A stretch of DNA of 6,932 nucleotides from an uncultured bacterium (lineage in GTDB: Bacteria; Planctomycetota; Phycisphaerae; Sedimentisphaerales; Anaerobacaceae): positions 1-6,932 of the forward strand of contig CAJVYK010000103.1 of assembly GCA_913009865.1 (NCBI GenBank), in the 5' to 3' direction. The translations under genes and the position numbers were made by a program. Below, piece by piece: positions 1-6,054 of the stretch. Below the pieces are notes generated by a model, which worked only from the letters and a program-made list of their open reading frames with translations, did not search any database and was not told the origin of the DNA. Position 1 is the stretch's first letter. Every line of letters starts with the position of its first letter.

Positions 1-96
1 CTCTTCCAAGTTTTACCTTCACAACTTTCCTTTCATCAAAAACACAGGCGGTATAATAACAAAATTGTAGATTAGTTGCAAGAAATTACAATTTGG

Positions 97-111
97 GTAA
101 CCGTTCACGGG
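97..111. repeat. Orphan IS66-type terminal inverted repeat
   Basis: GTAACCGTTCACGGG here is an exact 15-bp inverted copy of the right end of the IS66 element (6052-6066), and its first 11 bases also match that element's left end at 4510. Members of the IS66 family typically have ends starting GTAA. No IS66 gene lies just inside this end, so it is a solo terminus: a remnant of another copy, or the outer end of a larger unit. The flanking 8 bp (caatttgg) are not directly repeated after 6066. Confidence 0.7.
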
Positions 112-153
112 ACAAATGTACCTTTTTATGTCATTGCGCAGCCTTCTTCAAAG

Positions 154-199
154 GCCGTGGCAATCTCTGCTTTACGAATGGTTGAGATTGCTTCACGGA
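154..199. repeat. Stem-loop of a dispersed GCAATCTC-type repeat
   Basis: CCGTGGCAATCTC pairs with GAGATTGCTTCACGG, giving a 13-bp stem with a 2-nt bulge and a loop of about 17 nt. It follows a GTCATTGCG motif at 130-138. The combination of GTCATTGCG, GTGGCAATCTC and GAGATTGCTTC resembles small palindromic intergenic repeats found in many copies in some environmental bacterial genomes. That resemblance is from memory and was not searched. Confidence 0.5.
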
Positions 200-283
200 G
201 TTTATGCTGAGCCAATACTCTGTCAAGAATGAAATAGTACGCTGTCATTGCGAGGGTGCCCGTCAAGTTTGTAGGTAAAAATA

Positions 284-356
284 GCCCTCCAATAGATGCA
301 TTTTTGGCAAAATTAGCTTAAAATTTACCCAAAAATTGTTTCTGCCATTGGAGGGC
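284..356 (+). promoter_or_regulatory. Inverted repeat covering the transposase ribosome-binding site
   Basis: GCCCTCCAAT (284-293) is perfectly complementary to ATTGGAGGGC (347-356). The second arm contains the Shine-Dalgarno sequence GGAGGG (350-355), 7 nt before the ATG at 363. A transcript entering from upstream would carry both arms and could hide the ribosome-binding site. One starting after 293 would leave it free. Sequestration of this kind limits readthrough expression in IS10 and IS50; that it works so here is inference. Confidence 0.55.
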
Positions 357-362
357 AAAAAA

Positions 363-899
363 ATGTACGAAGAAATTTTAGAACAAATGCAAGAATTGTT
401 AAAGGATGAAATCAAAAATTTCAGCGGTGATTTCGGAAAACTTGAGCAGGAGGTAATGGCAATGATGATGTCATTTGGAAAAGGGCTGCTGCAACGGCTG
501 GTTGATTGCGGTCCCAACGGTTATAAAGGCTGTTCCATGCCGTGTGAATGTAACAGCTCAATGAAGTTCGTGCAGCATCGTCCCAGGGACATACATACTC
601 TTTTCGGGTGGATAAAGCTAAAACGAGCATACTATCACTGCCAGGACTGCCGAGCCAGTTTAGCTCCGTATGATAAAAGCAGTGGGCTTGGTTCGCAGCA
701 ACTTAGCCCCGGTTTAGCTAAAGCTTGTTGCTTGTTGGCGGTTGATGATAGCTTCGCCCAGACCTCGCGGAAGCTGGAAGAACTGTTTGGCCAAAAAGTT
801 TCCGAGCGGACAGTCGAAAGGGGTGTACACCAGGTAGGTTCGGTGGCTTTAGGCCAGCAAAACCAAGAACTTAACACAACTTTCGCAGTTAGGCAGTGA
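363..899 (+). pseudogene. ISKra4-family transposase, N-terminal fragment
   Basis: This is the N-terminal region of an ISKra4-family transposase, which would bind the element ends. From the ATG at 363 it gives 178 residues. That start is preferred to an in-frame ATG at 336 because GGAGGG (350-355) sits 7 nt before it. A helical, Met/Glu-rich start (residues 1-50) is followed by a probable zinc-binding region with cysteines at about 57, 61 and 63 (GCSMPCEC) and 93 and 96 (YHCQDC). Then come the family-like segments PYDKSSGLGSQQLSP and SERTVERGVHQVGS. The frame ends in TGA after AVRQ, just before the IS1634 end. The C-terminal DDE catalytic region of the usual roughly 450-residue protein is absent, so the fragment cannot transpose. 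At most it could act as a DNA-binding competitor. Family call fairly sure. Confidence 0.75.
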
Positions 900-901
900 A
901 A

Positions 902-2759
902 CCACGATTTTGAAATTTTTTTCCCCGCATAGCGTTTCATTATCCCACAAAATACTCCCAAACCTTGCATGGTGAAGACCTACCCTATTGCAAAGCTGTT
1001 TTTCTGATGCGAAACTACAGGTATGTTTCTGAGAAGTTATAAACGCAAAAAGAACGGAAAATGGCACGAGTATTTCAGTGTTGTGGAGAACCGCAGGGTT
1101 GCAAAAGGCAAAACTGTTCAGCGGACTGTCCTCTATCTCGGTGAAATAACCTCTTCACAAGAAGGCAGATGGCGTAAAACGCTGGAAGTTTTTGATGCAG
1201 ACAGCGGTAAACGCCGGCAGAAATTGTTGTTTGCTGATGACAGCGTAATCTCAGAATGCGATGTCGATTCGATAAAGGTGAAACTTTCACAGATGCACTT
1301 GTGTCGGCCTCGCTCATTTGGAGATTGCTGGCTGGGCTGTGAATTGTGGCAAAGACTTGGGCTTGATAAATTCTTCTCAGACCGCCTTGATAGTTTACAT
1401 TCAGATATTTCCTGGGCAAAGGTACTGAAGCTTCTGGTAGTAAATCGCCTCGTACATCCCGGCAGTGAATTTTATATCCACAGGCAATGGTTCGATAAGA
1501 CGGCGATGGACGAACTGCTGAACACCGATTATCGAATAGCAGCCAAAGACAGGCTCTATCGTTGTCTTGACAGGATATTAGAGCATAAGGAAGATTTGTG
1601 TAAACATCTCAAATCCAGATGGGAGGACATGTTCGGCATTGAGTTTGATGTGCTTCTTTATGACCTTACCAGCACCTACTTTGAAGGTCTCTGCGAGCAG
1701 AATCCCAAAGCCAGATTCGGCTACAGCAGAGATAAACGCTCTGATTGCAGGCAGGTTGTAATAGCCCTTATTGTTACGCCTGAAGGTTTTCCGATGGGCT
1801 ATGAAGTTTTGCCGGGTAACACTCTGGACAAAACTACGTTAAGATTCTTCCTTAAAAAAATAGAATCGATGTATGGTAAAGCTCGCAGGGTATGGGTAAT
1901 GGACCGAGGTATTCCAACAGAAGATGTACTTTCGCAGATGCGTGATGAGAACATACAATATCTCGTCGGCACTCCAAGAGCTATGCTGAATAAATTTGAA
2001 GACAAGCTTGTTGATTTGGACTGGAAGCAGGCCAACGATAATGTTGCGGTAAAACTATTGGCTGAAGATAATGAACTGTATGTCCTGGCAAAGAGCAAAG
2101 ACCGCAGAGCTAAAGAAAGGGCTATACGCAAACATAAACTGCGTAAATATCTACAGGGACTTGCGAGACTACGTAAGAATTGTCGTAATCGTGACAGACT
2201 GCTCGAAAGACTTGGGGCATTGAAACAGCAGGCAGGTAAATCCATCAAGTGTATAGAACTAATAATACCTGCCCAAGGCCGCAAGGTTACACCGGAGAAT
2301 TTCAGTTATAGCTTCAAGAGAGATGCTTATAGGAAGATGATCCTGCGCGATGGCATGTATCTGTTGAGAACCAATCTTACTGAAACAAAGCCTGACGTCA
2401 TCTGGGAAAGATATGTTCTGCTTACTCAGGTTGAAGCTGCATTTAAGAGCTTAAAGAGCGACCTGGCTGTCCGTCCTGTTTATCATCAACTTGAGCATAG
2501 AGTTGAGGCGCATATATTTGTAGCCTTTCTGGCATATTGCCTGCTGGTCACTCTGCGGCAAAAACTGCGATATTACGCACCAGGCTTAACAGCCGGAGAT
2601 GTCCTTGATAAGCTCAGTGCGATTATGATGATAGATGTGCGGATACCAACAACTGATGGCCGAATGCTTGAGATGCGCCGACACAGCCAGCCGGAAGTTG
2701 AACAGCGAATAGTATTGGATAAGTTGAAACTGAAATTGGGCTTGGTTCAAAAATAGTGG
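902..2759 (+). mobile_element. IS1634-family insertion sequence
   Basis: The element has one full-length transposase gene and candidate imperfect ends: CCACGATTTTGAA (902-914) against TTCAAAAATAGTGG (2746-2759), which match in reverse complement except for one substitution and one extra T. The right arm includes the transposase stop codon. I find no target duplication: tgaaa lies left and atttt right. The right boundary is doubtful, because bases 2738-2751 also belong to a 14-bp inverted repeat flanking the next element. The last few bases of this IS may therefore have been replaced. Confidence 0.6.
1023..2756 (+). CDS. IS1634-family (IS4-superfamily) DDE transposase
   Basis: This cut-and-paste transposase has 577 residues, a normal length for the family. 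The N-terminus (MFLRSYKRKKNGKWHEYFSV, then VENRR and LYLGEI) is the usual IS1634 opening and supports the ATG at 1023. No good ribosome-binding site precedes it (only AGG at 1019-1021), so expression may be weak. The RNase H-like catalytic core is visible: D214 in LLYDLTSTYFEG, D294 in VWVMDRGIPTE and E471 in YVLLTQVEAAFKSLKSDL, with Y464 and K478 spaced as in the IS4 Y-(x6)-E-(x6)-K signature. A basic, helical insertion (about 355-410) lies between the second Asp and the Glu. No frameshift is seen, so it may be active. The tail KLKLGLVQK is unlike the Pro-rich tail I recall for the family, and its codons overlap the inverted repeat at 2738-2751. The extreme C-terminus may have been swapped by the neighbouring element. 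Confidence 0.85.
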   Translation: MFLRSYKRKKNGKWHEYFSVVENRRVAKGKTVQRTVLYLGEITSSQEGRWRKTLEVFDADSGKRRQKLLFADDSVISECDVDSIKVKLSQMHLCRPRSFGDCWLGCELWQRLGLDKFFSDRLDSLHSDISWAKVLKLLVVNRLVHPGSEFYIHRQWFDKTAMDELLNTDYRIAAKDRLYRCLDRILEHKEDLCKHLKSRWEDMFGIEFDVLLYDLTSTYFEGLCEQNPKARFGYSRDKRSDCRQVVIALIVTPEGFPMGYEVLPGNTLDKTTLRFFLKKIESMYGKARRVWVMDRGIPTEDVLSQMRDENIQYLVGTPRAMLNKFEDKLVDLDWKQANDNVAVKLLAEDNELYVLAKSKDRRAKERAIRKHKLRKYLQGLARLRKNCRNRDRLLERLGALKQQAGKSIKCIELIIPAQGRKVTPENFSYSFKRDAYRKMILRDGMYLLRTNLTETKPDVIWERYVLLTQVEAAFKSLKSDLAVRPVYHQLEHRVEAHIFVAFLAYCLLVTLRQKLRYYAPGLTAGDVLDKLSAIMMIDVRIPTTDGRMLEMRRHSQPEVEQRIVLDKLKLKLGLVQK

Positions 2760-2772
2760 ATTTTGGGTAACA
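2738..2772. repeat. Left terminal inverted repeats of the 507-residue element
   Basis: Outer arm GGGCTTGGTTCAAA (2738-2751) and inner arm GGGTAACA (2765-2772), both matched in reverse complement at 4458-4482. The outer arm lies inside the last codons of the IS1634 transposase, so two elements share these bases. Confidence 0.6.
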
Positions 2773-2790
2773 GTTTCGACAGATTTTAGG

Positions 2791-2810
2791 AGCCATCAGC
2801 TATGATGGTT
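2791..2810. terminator. Hairpin between convergent transposase genes
   Basis: AGCCATCA (2791-2798) pairs with TGATGGTT (2803-2810) around a GCTA tetraloop: 8 bp including one G-U pair. It lies in the 87-bp gap between the converging IS1634 and 507-residue transposase genes. No proper T-run follows on either strand, so intrinsic termination would be weak. It may equally be a subterminal structure of the 507-residue element. Confidence 0.3.
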
Positions 2811-2843
2811 TGGGCTGATATAGTTGAGTCAGGATATGGCCGG

Positions 2844-4367
2844 TTAATTGCGACTGAATCTGTCAAAACCAAGCAGTTCCAACCAATGTGAATGTTGCTT
2901 GCCAGTCAGTAGCTCAGCAGGACTTTTTCCAACACGTTCGATGCGTTCACTTCGTATAAAACAGCGGTGATTAAGGAAGAATCGTAACAAATCCAGGTAA
3001 TCATTGCCTATATGACGACGAAGGAAGAAGTAGTTTCGCAAGCGACTGTTTAGGTTCTCAACCATAGAACTGGCACGGGGCGTTTCGGATAGTACTTCAC
3101 AAACGGCTGTCTCGACATCATGGAATTGTCCTTGCAGTTTTTTTTGCAGTTGTGCTCGTCGTTGCCAATAGCTCGCAAGGTTCTTATCCAAACCCTGAAG
3201 TTCGCAAACGGCATGAACCAGAAACAGCGGGACATTGAATCTTGCGGCAATATCGGCGAACCTTTCGTCGAGAATACCGACAAAAGCCAGAAGGTTGTCA
3301 CGGTTATTTTCCAGCATCCGAAGAACAGGGCTAATGCGATACGGACAAAGAGATTCGAGCGTCCGTAGTTCTTCGACAACAAAGTCATAGAGTTCTCGGC
3401 GGCTCTGAAGGTCTGGGCCGGCAAGCGAGAGGATGTCGTTCTGCATCCAATCGGCCAGAGTGCGAATATTTTTAGCCAACTCAATAGCTTGCTCCTCGGC
3501 CTGACGGGCATAAGCCAGTTTCCTTGAAAGTGCTCTGCCTTTGCTTTTGTTTTTGGCCCGATTCATTTTGCGTTCAAGCTTTTGACGCATTGTTGTGCAT
3601 CCGGCAGCACGATTCTCAAGGAAAAAGGCAAGCTTGCCGAGATCACGCTCGGCATGGAAGACATCGCCGTGACAAGGTACATCATCCCAGACGGCGACTT
3701 GTCCTGCCCGAAGGCCTCTGCCGCCATCAGCGATGGTATAATCCGGATGGAGCCCCTGTGCAGCCAAGTCCAACAAGTGTACGCCCCATGTGGTTTCGTC
3801 TCGCTGTTCCTCGGCAGACAGCAGATAGCAGTAAGTGGACCGAGCATCCATACCAACAAGTACCGGCTTAGATGCCTGGAATATCTCATCGGGAATACCA
3901 ACACGGATATTGGAAAGATCCTGTGCGTTATTGATCTGTTTAGACTTCTGCACGGCCGCACGGACAATATTGTGGATTGTGCCCAGACTCAAATTGCGAT
4001 AGTCAAATACAGCTTCGAGCAGTTCAAGCACACCTCGAAAACTGCTGTGGCAGATCAGCACCAATGCCAGAACGAATTGGCGAATCCAGTTTTTTGTTAC
4101 CGGCAGATAAAACAGAACCTTGTCATTGTCAGTTGGAGCTGTAAAGGTCTCATCAAGTGCATCGGAAGCCTTGGCTGCTTGCTGGTAGAGAAATTTACGA
4201 CTGACCTGGTAATTTTGAGCCAAATGACTGACTGATTCGCTCCGCGTCAGCACTTGCAGCGAAAGTTTTTTTCTTTCTGTTGGACCAAGAGAAGTTGCCG
4301 GAGAAGTTCTTGTTTGGGAGAAAAATTGTTGCTCACAAGCAAATCTGCCGATGTTGTTAGTAATCAT
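2844..4367 (-). CDS. DDE-type transposase, family not assigned
   Basis: This 507-residue protein looks like a complete transposase of a type I recognise from environmental bacteria but cannot place in a named IS family. A helix-turn-helix lies at about 41-66 (TRSESVSHLAQNYQVSRKFL). Candidate catalytic acids are D174 (LVGMDARSTYCYL) and D214 (TIADGGRGLRAGQ), with D235 (CHGDVFHAERDL) also conserved-looking, and E437 (RASSMVENLNSRLR). D214 and E437 are 223 residues apart. Between them is a long, mostly helical, charged stretch (about 255-425), as in transposases with an all-alpha insertion in the RNase H fold. The tail FFLNHRCFIRSERIERVGKSPAELLTG resembles a conserved ending in this group. The ATG at 4367 has AAGGA ending 6 nt upstream (4374-4378). 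No frameshift or internal stop is seen. The gene converges on the IS1634 transposase. Confidence 0.8.
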   Translation of the reverse strand: MITNNIGRFACEQQFFSQTRTSPATSLGPTERKKLSLQVLTRSESVSHLAQNYQVSRKFLYQQAAKASDALDETFTAPTDNDKVLFYLPVTKNWIRQFVLALVLICHSSFRGVLELLEAVFDYRNLSLGTIHNIVRAAVQKSKQINNAQDLSNIRVGIPDEIFQASKPVLVGMDARSTYCYLLSAEEQRDETTWGVHLLDLAAQGLHPDYTIADGGRGLRAGQVAVWDDVPCHGDVFHAERDLGKLAFFLENRAAGCTTMRQKLERKMNRAKNKSKGRALSRKLAYARQAEEQAIELAKNIRTLADWMQNDILSLAGPDLQSRRELYDFVVEELRTLESLCPYRISPVLRMLENNRDNLLAFVGILDERFADIAARFNVPLFLVHAVCELQGLDKNLASYWQRRAQLQKKLQGQFHDVETAVCEVLSETPRASSMVENLNSRLRNYFFLRRHIGNDYLDLLRFFLNHRCFIRSERIERVGKSPAELLTGKQHSHWLELLGFDRFSRN

Positions 4368-4427
4368 ATCGATTCCTTTCGATTGAAGGGCAATGTTAAT
4401 TGTTACTCTTACCCCTCACATCGGCAG
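4345..4427 (-). promoter_or_regulatory. Inverted repeat enclosing the transposase start
   Basis: CTGCCGATGT (4345-4354) and ACATCGGCAG (4418-4427) form a perfect 10-bp inverted repeat with 63 bp between the arms. On the minus-strand transcript the upstream arm is in the leader and the downstream arm covers codons 5-8. The ribosome-binding site (4374-4378) and ATG (4367) are in the enclosed loop. It could modulate translation, or be a protein-binding site; either is inference. Confidence 0.5.
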
Positions 4428-4457
4428 GAATCGTTATATATCTACACCCACCCCATT

Positions 4458-4482
4458 TGTTACCCTGATTTGAACCAAGCCC
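4458..4482. repeat. Right terminal inverted repeats of the 507-residue element
   Basis: Inner arm TGTTACCC (4458-4465) and outer arm TTTGAACCAAGCCC (4469-4482), matching 2765-2772 and 2738-2751 in reverse complement. They lie 91 bp or more upstream of the transposase ATG. Confidence 0.6.
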
Positions 4483-4517
4483 TAAAGTGAACTAAAGTTA
4501 AAAAACAACGTAACCGT

Positions 4518-4538
4518 TCAGGCCCTTAGTTGGCCTGA
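4518..4538 (-). terminator. Stop-codon hairpin at the IS66 left end
   Basis: TCAGGCC (4518-4524) and GGCCTGA (4532-4538) form a perfect 7-bp G+C-rich stem. The 7-nt loop contains the transposase stop TAA (4526-4528). On the minus-strand transcript a T-rich run (TTGTTTTTT) begins about 9 nt after the stem, in the flanking DNA outside the IS. That spacing is long for an intrinsic terminator, so termination is only possible. Confidence 0.35.
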
Positions 4539-5896
4539 GGAAGAAGAGATGGAGTAGAAGTTTGAAAATAATAAGCAGACAACGCGTTTTGAAGGAATTG
4601 CCAACTGGATCGGCCCTGCTTTTTGCAGGTAGCCAACACAGTCCAGATGCGTGCATTCCACTGTCTGCCCATCAAAGAGCGACTGCCTTGAGTAATCCGC
4701 CTGTCAATAATAGCCTGACGAAGCGTCTGTTCAGCGGCATTATTAGTCGGTGGCACGGCAGGATCAAACAGGAATCGAAACATAGCATCACCATGCTTGC
4801 GGAAACGCTTGGCGAGTGTGTTCGACTTGGATGGCAAGTCTTGTTGCTCGGCCAAGGTCAATATCCTGTCTTTGATTTTGAACACAATCGGCTCGAACCT
4901 GTCCTTTGGGATTTTGTCCCGAAGATGCCAGATATGAAACAATCTCTTAAACTGAATCAACAGGCTTTCTCCAAAGCATTTGTCGTGCTTATCAGCAAGA
5001 GTCGTCAAAAACTTTATATCCCGAATCAAATGAGCCAGGCAGAACTGCTGAATCTTATTGGCATATTTGACATAAGCACTGAAGAAATCGCTGACCATTG
5101 TACCATTGTAAGTTTGGCCGAGAATATCTCTGAGTACCCAAGAGGATCTGGATTTGGCAATGCAGAAGAAACTGAATGCCGAGGTACAGAAAACCCATAT
5201 CCAGTATTTAATGCCGTTGTTCTTCCAGCCGGATTCATCAACATTCAGAACCGGCTCGGTGGAAAGATGCTGCTGGAGTTGTTCGTAAGGCGCAGCAAGT
5301 GCTTCATTGACCCGCCTGATAGTATTGCAAAGGTGGCTTCGAGCAACTTTAATATTCAGCACATCACTGCAAAAGTCCTCCAGAGAGCTGTAGGATGCGT
5401 GAAGCGAGCCTTTCATATATGCAATCAGCGCCTGCAAACGCGAGCCAAACAGTTGGCCTTCAACAACGCCAGCGGGCAATTTAGCCCAAACGACTTGGCC
5501 GCATATCGGGCAGATAAGGCCGTACAAATGGTATTCAGTAATATTTACAGGGTTGGTAACAAGTTCAACTGTCTGCTGAATTTTAGGTTCTTTAATTGGC
5601 TTACCACGCCCTGTATAGCCGCAGTCACAACCATCGGGATAAAGCGGGATTGTTTCATTAATTTGATTGGGTTCAAAAGGCTGACGATTGATGCCTTTAT
5701 GACCGGGTTGGCCGCCTTGTCGAGCAGAGCCTGTTGTTGGTTTAGGTTTGGCAGGCTTGACAATATCCGACGATGGCGGCTTGGAGGAGTTGGAAGAATT
5801 CTTCGAGAGTTTTGCAACTTTATCAATCAGTTCAGCAACTTGTTTTTCAAGTTCGCCAATGCGTCGAATATAGAATTGTTCTGTTTTGGATGTCAA
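4526..5896 (-). CDS. IS66-family transposase (ISBst12-like)
   Basis: This DDE transposase has 456 residues. An N-terminal coiled-coil-like helix (about 5-32) leads into the IS66 signature SKNSSNSSKPPSSD (31-44) and QPGHKG (63-68). A zinc-binding region follows with C90, C92, C129 and C132 (CDCG and CPICG). The catalytic triad is visible: D220 (VLNVDESGW), D270 (TMVSDFFSAY) and E389 (PPTNNAAEQTLR). The C-terminal RRITQGSRSLMGRQ block and tail are present, so it looks intact. The start is a TTG at 5896, chosen because AAGGG (5903-5907) sits 6 nt upstream; the initiator is read as Met. The gene almost fills the element: its stop is 16 bp from the left end, leaving about 170 bp of leader at the right end. 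The antisense strand is also open over most of this length, but that frame shows no family features. Confidence 0.92.
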   Translation of the reverse strand: MTSKTEQFYIRRIGELEKQVAELIDKVAKLSKNSSNSSKPPSSDIVKPAKPKPTTGSARQGGQPGHKGINRQPFEPNQINETIPLYPDGCDCGYTGRGKPIKEPKIQQTVELVTNPVNITEYHLYGLICPICGQVVWAKLPAGVVEGQLFGSRLQALIAYMKGSLHASYSSLEDFCSDVLNIKVARSHLCNTIRRVNEALAAPYEQLQQHLSTEPVLNVDESGWKNNGIKYWIWVFCTSAFSFFCIAKSRSSWVLRDILGQTYNGTMVSDFFSAYVKYANKIQQFCLAHLIRDIKFLTTLADKHDKCFGESLLIQFKRLFHIWHLRDKIPKDRFEPIVFKIKDRILTLAEQQDLPSKSNTLAKRFRKHGDAMFRFLFDPAVPPTNNAAEQTLRQAIIDRRITQGSRSLMGRQWNARIWTVLATCKKQGRSSWQFLQNALSAYYFQTSTPSLLPQAN

Positions 5897-6008
5897 ATCT
5901 TGCCCTTATGTTCGCCAACAAGATTATTATCGGACAAACTTGGGGCTTGACTTAAGGAAAATATTGACATACCGCCTTGAGTATGCTATCATTCATCAAG
6001 TTGAAAAT

Positions 6009-6054
6009 GGGCATTTTGGCATTGAGTGCGTTGCTCAATACGCTCAAAATACCC
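6009..6054. repeat. Subterminal hairpin inside the IS66 right end
   Basis: GGGCATTTTGGCATTGAG (6009-6026) pairs imperfectly with 6034-6054 (CTCAAT, acg, CTCAAAAT, aCCC). This gives stems of 6, 6 and 3 bp with small internal loops around a 7-nt apical loop. It overlaps the first bases of the 15-bp terminal repeat at 6052-6066. Possible roles are transposase binding or folding of transcripts that enter from outside. Confidence 0.45.

Larger units (their letters stand above)
1..283. other. Non-coding left flank with repeat fragments
   Basis: I see no gene here. A perfect TATAAT at 52-57 could be a rightward -10 box, but the best -35 at normal spacing (CTTTCA, 30-35) is poor and no gene follows until 363. 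An 8-bp perfect inverted repeat, AAATTGTA (62-69) with TACAATTT (87-94), lies directly before an IS66-type terminus at 97. The rest is short dispersed-repeat-like sequence: GTCATTGCG occurs at 130-138 and 243-251. The stretch probably joins old chromosome to IS debris. Confidence 0.6.
284..899 (+). mobile_element. 5' remnant of an ISKra4-family insertion sequence
   Basis: The segment holds a probable end-proximal inverted repeat and the first third or so of a transposase, with nothing of the catalytic part. The left limit is uncertain. I place it at the 10-bp arm GCCCTCCAAT (284-293), whose partner ATTGGAGGGC lies at 347-356. The right limit is where the coding sequence loses family resemblance, near 896-901, next to the IS1634 left end. 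The missing 3' half is nowhere in the window, so a simple insertion is not enough and a deletion or rearrangement must have followed. Confidence 0.6.
2738..4482 (-). mobile_element. Insertion sequence of unassigned family (507-residue transposase)
   Basis: A single transposase gene lies between two tiers of inverted repeats. The inner pair is GGGTAACA (2765-2772) with TGTTACCC (4458-4465). The outer pair is GGGCTTGGTTCAAA (2738-2751) with TTTGAACCAAGCCC (4469-4482), a perfect 14 bp. Both occur in the same order at each end, separated by 13 bp on the left and 3 bp on the right. I take the outer pair as the ends, giving about 1,745 bp; the inner pair would give 1,701 bp. No exact target duplication is seen (ctgaaatt left, taaagtga right). 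Confidence 0.6.

Noticed and set aside
336..362. Upstream ATG of the ISKra4 fragment as its start
   Set aside because: The ATG at 363 has GGAGGG 7 nt upstream, whereas the one at 336 has no ribosome-binding site and would place the inverted-repeat arm in coding sequence.
1799..2284. Open - frame of 161 codons within the IS1634 transposase
   Set aside because: Low-complexity Ser/Leu/Arg composition expected from the reverse of a Lys/Arg-rich coding region; no start context or motifs.
3582..4235. Open + frame of 217 codons opposite the 507-residue transposase
   Set aside because: No domain features and fully antisense to a transposase with HTH and DDE motifs.
4562..5950. Long open frame (462 codons) on the + strand across the IS66 gene
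   Set aside because: It lies antisense to a clear IS66 transposase with all catalytic and zinc motifs, and its own translation shows no recognisable domain. It is a shadow of codon usage in the real gene.
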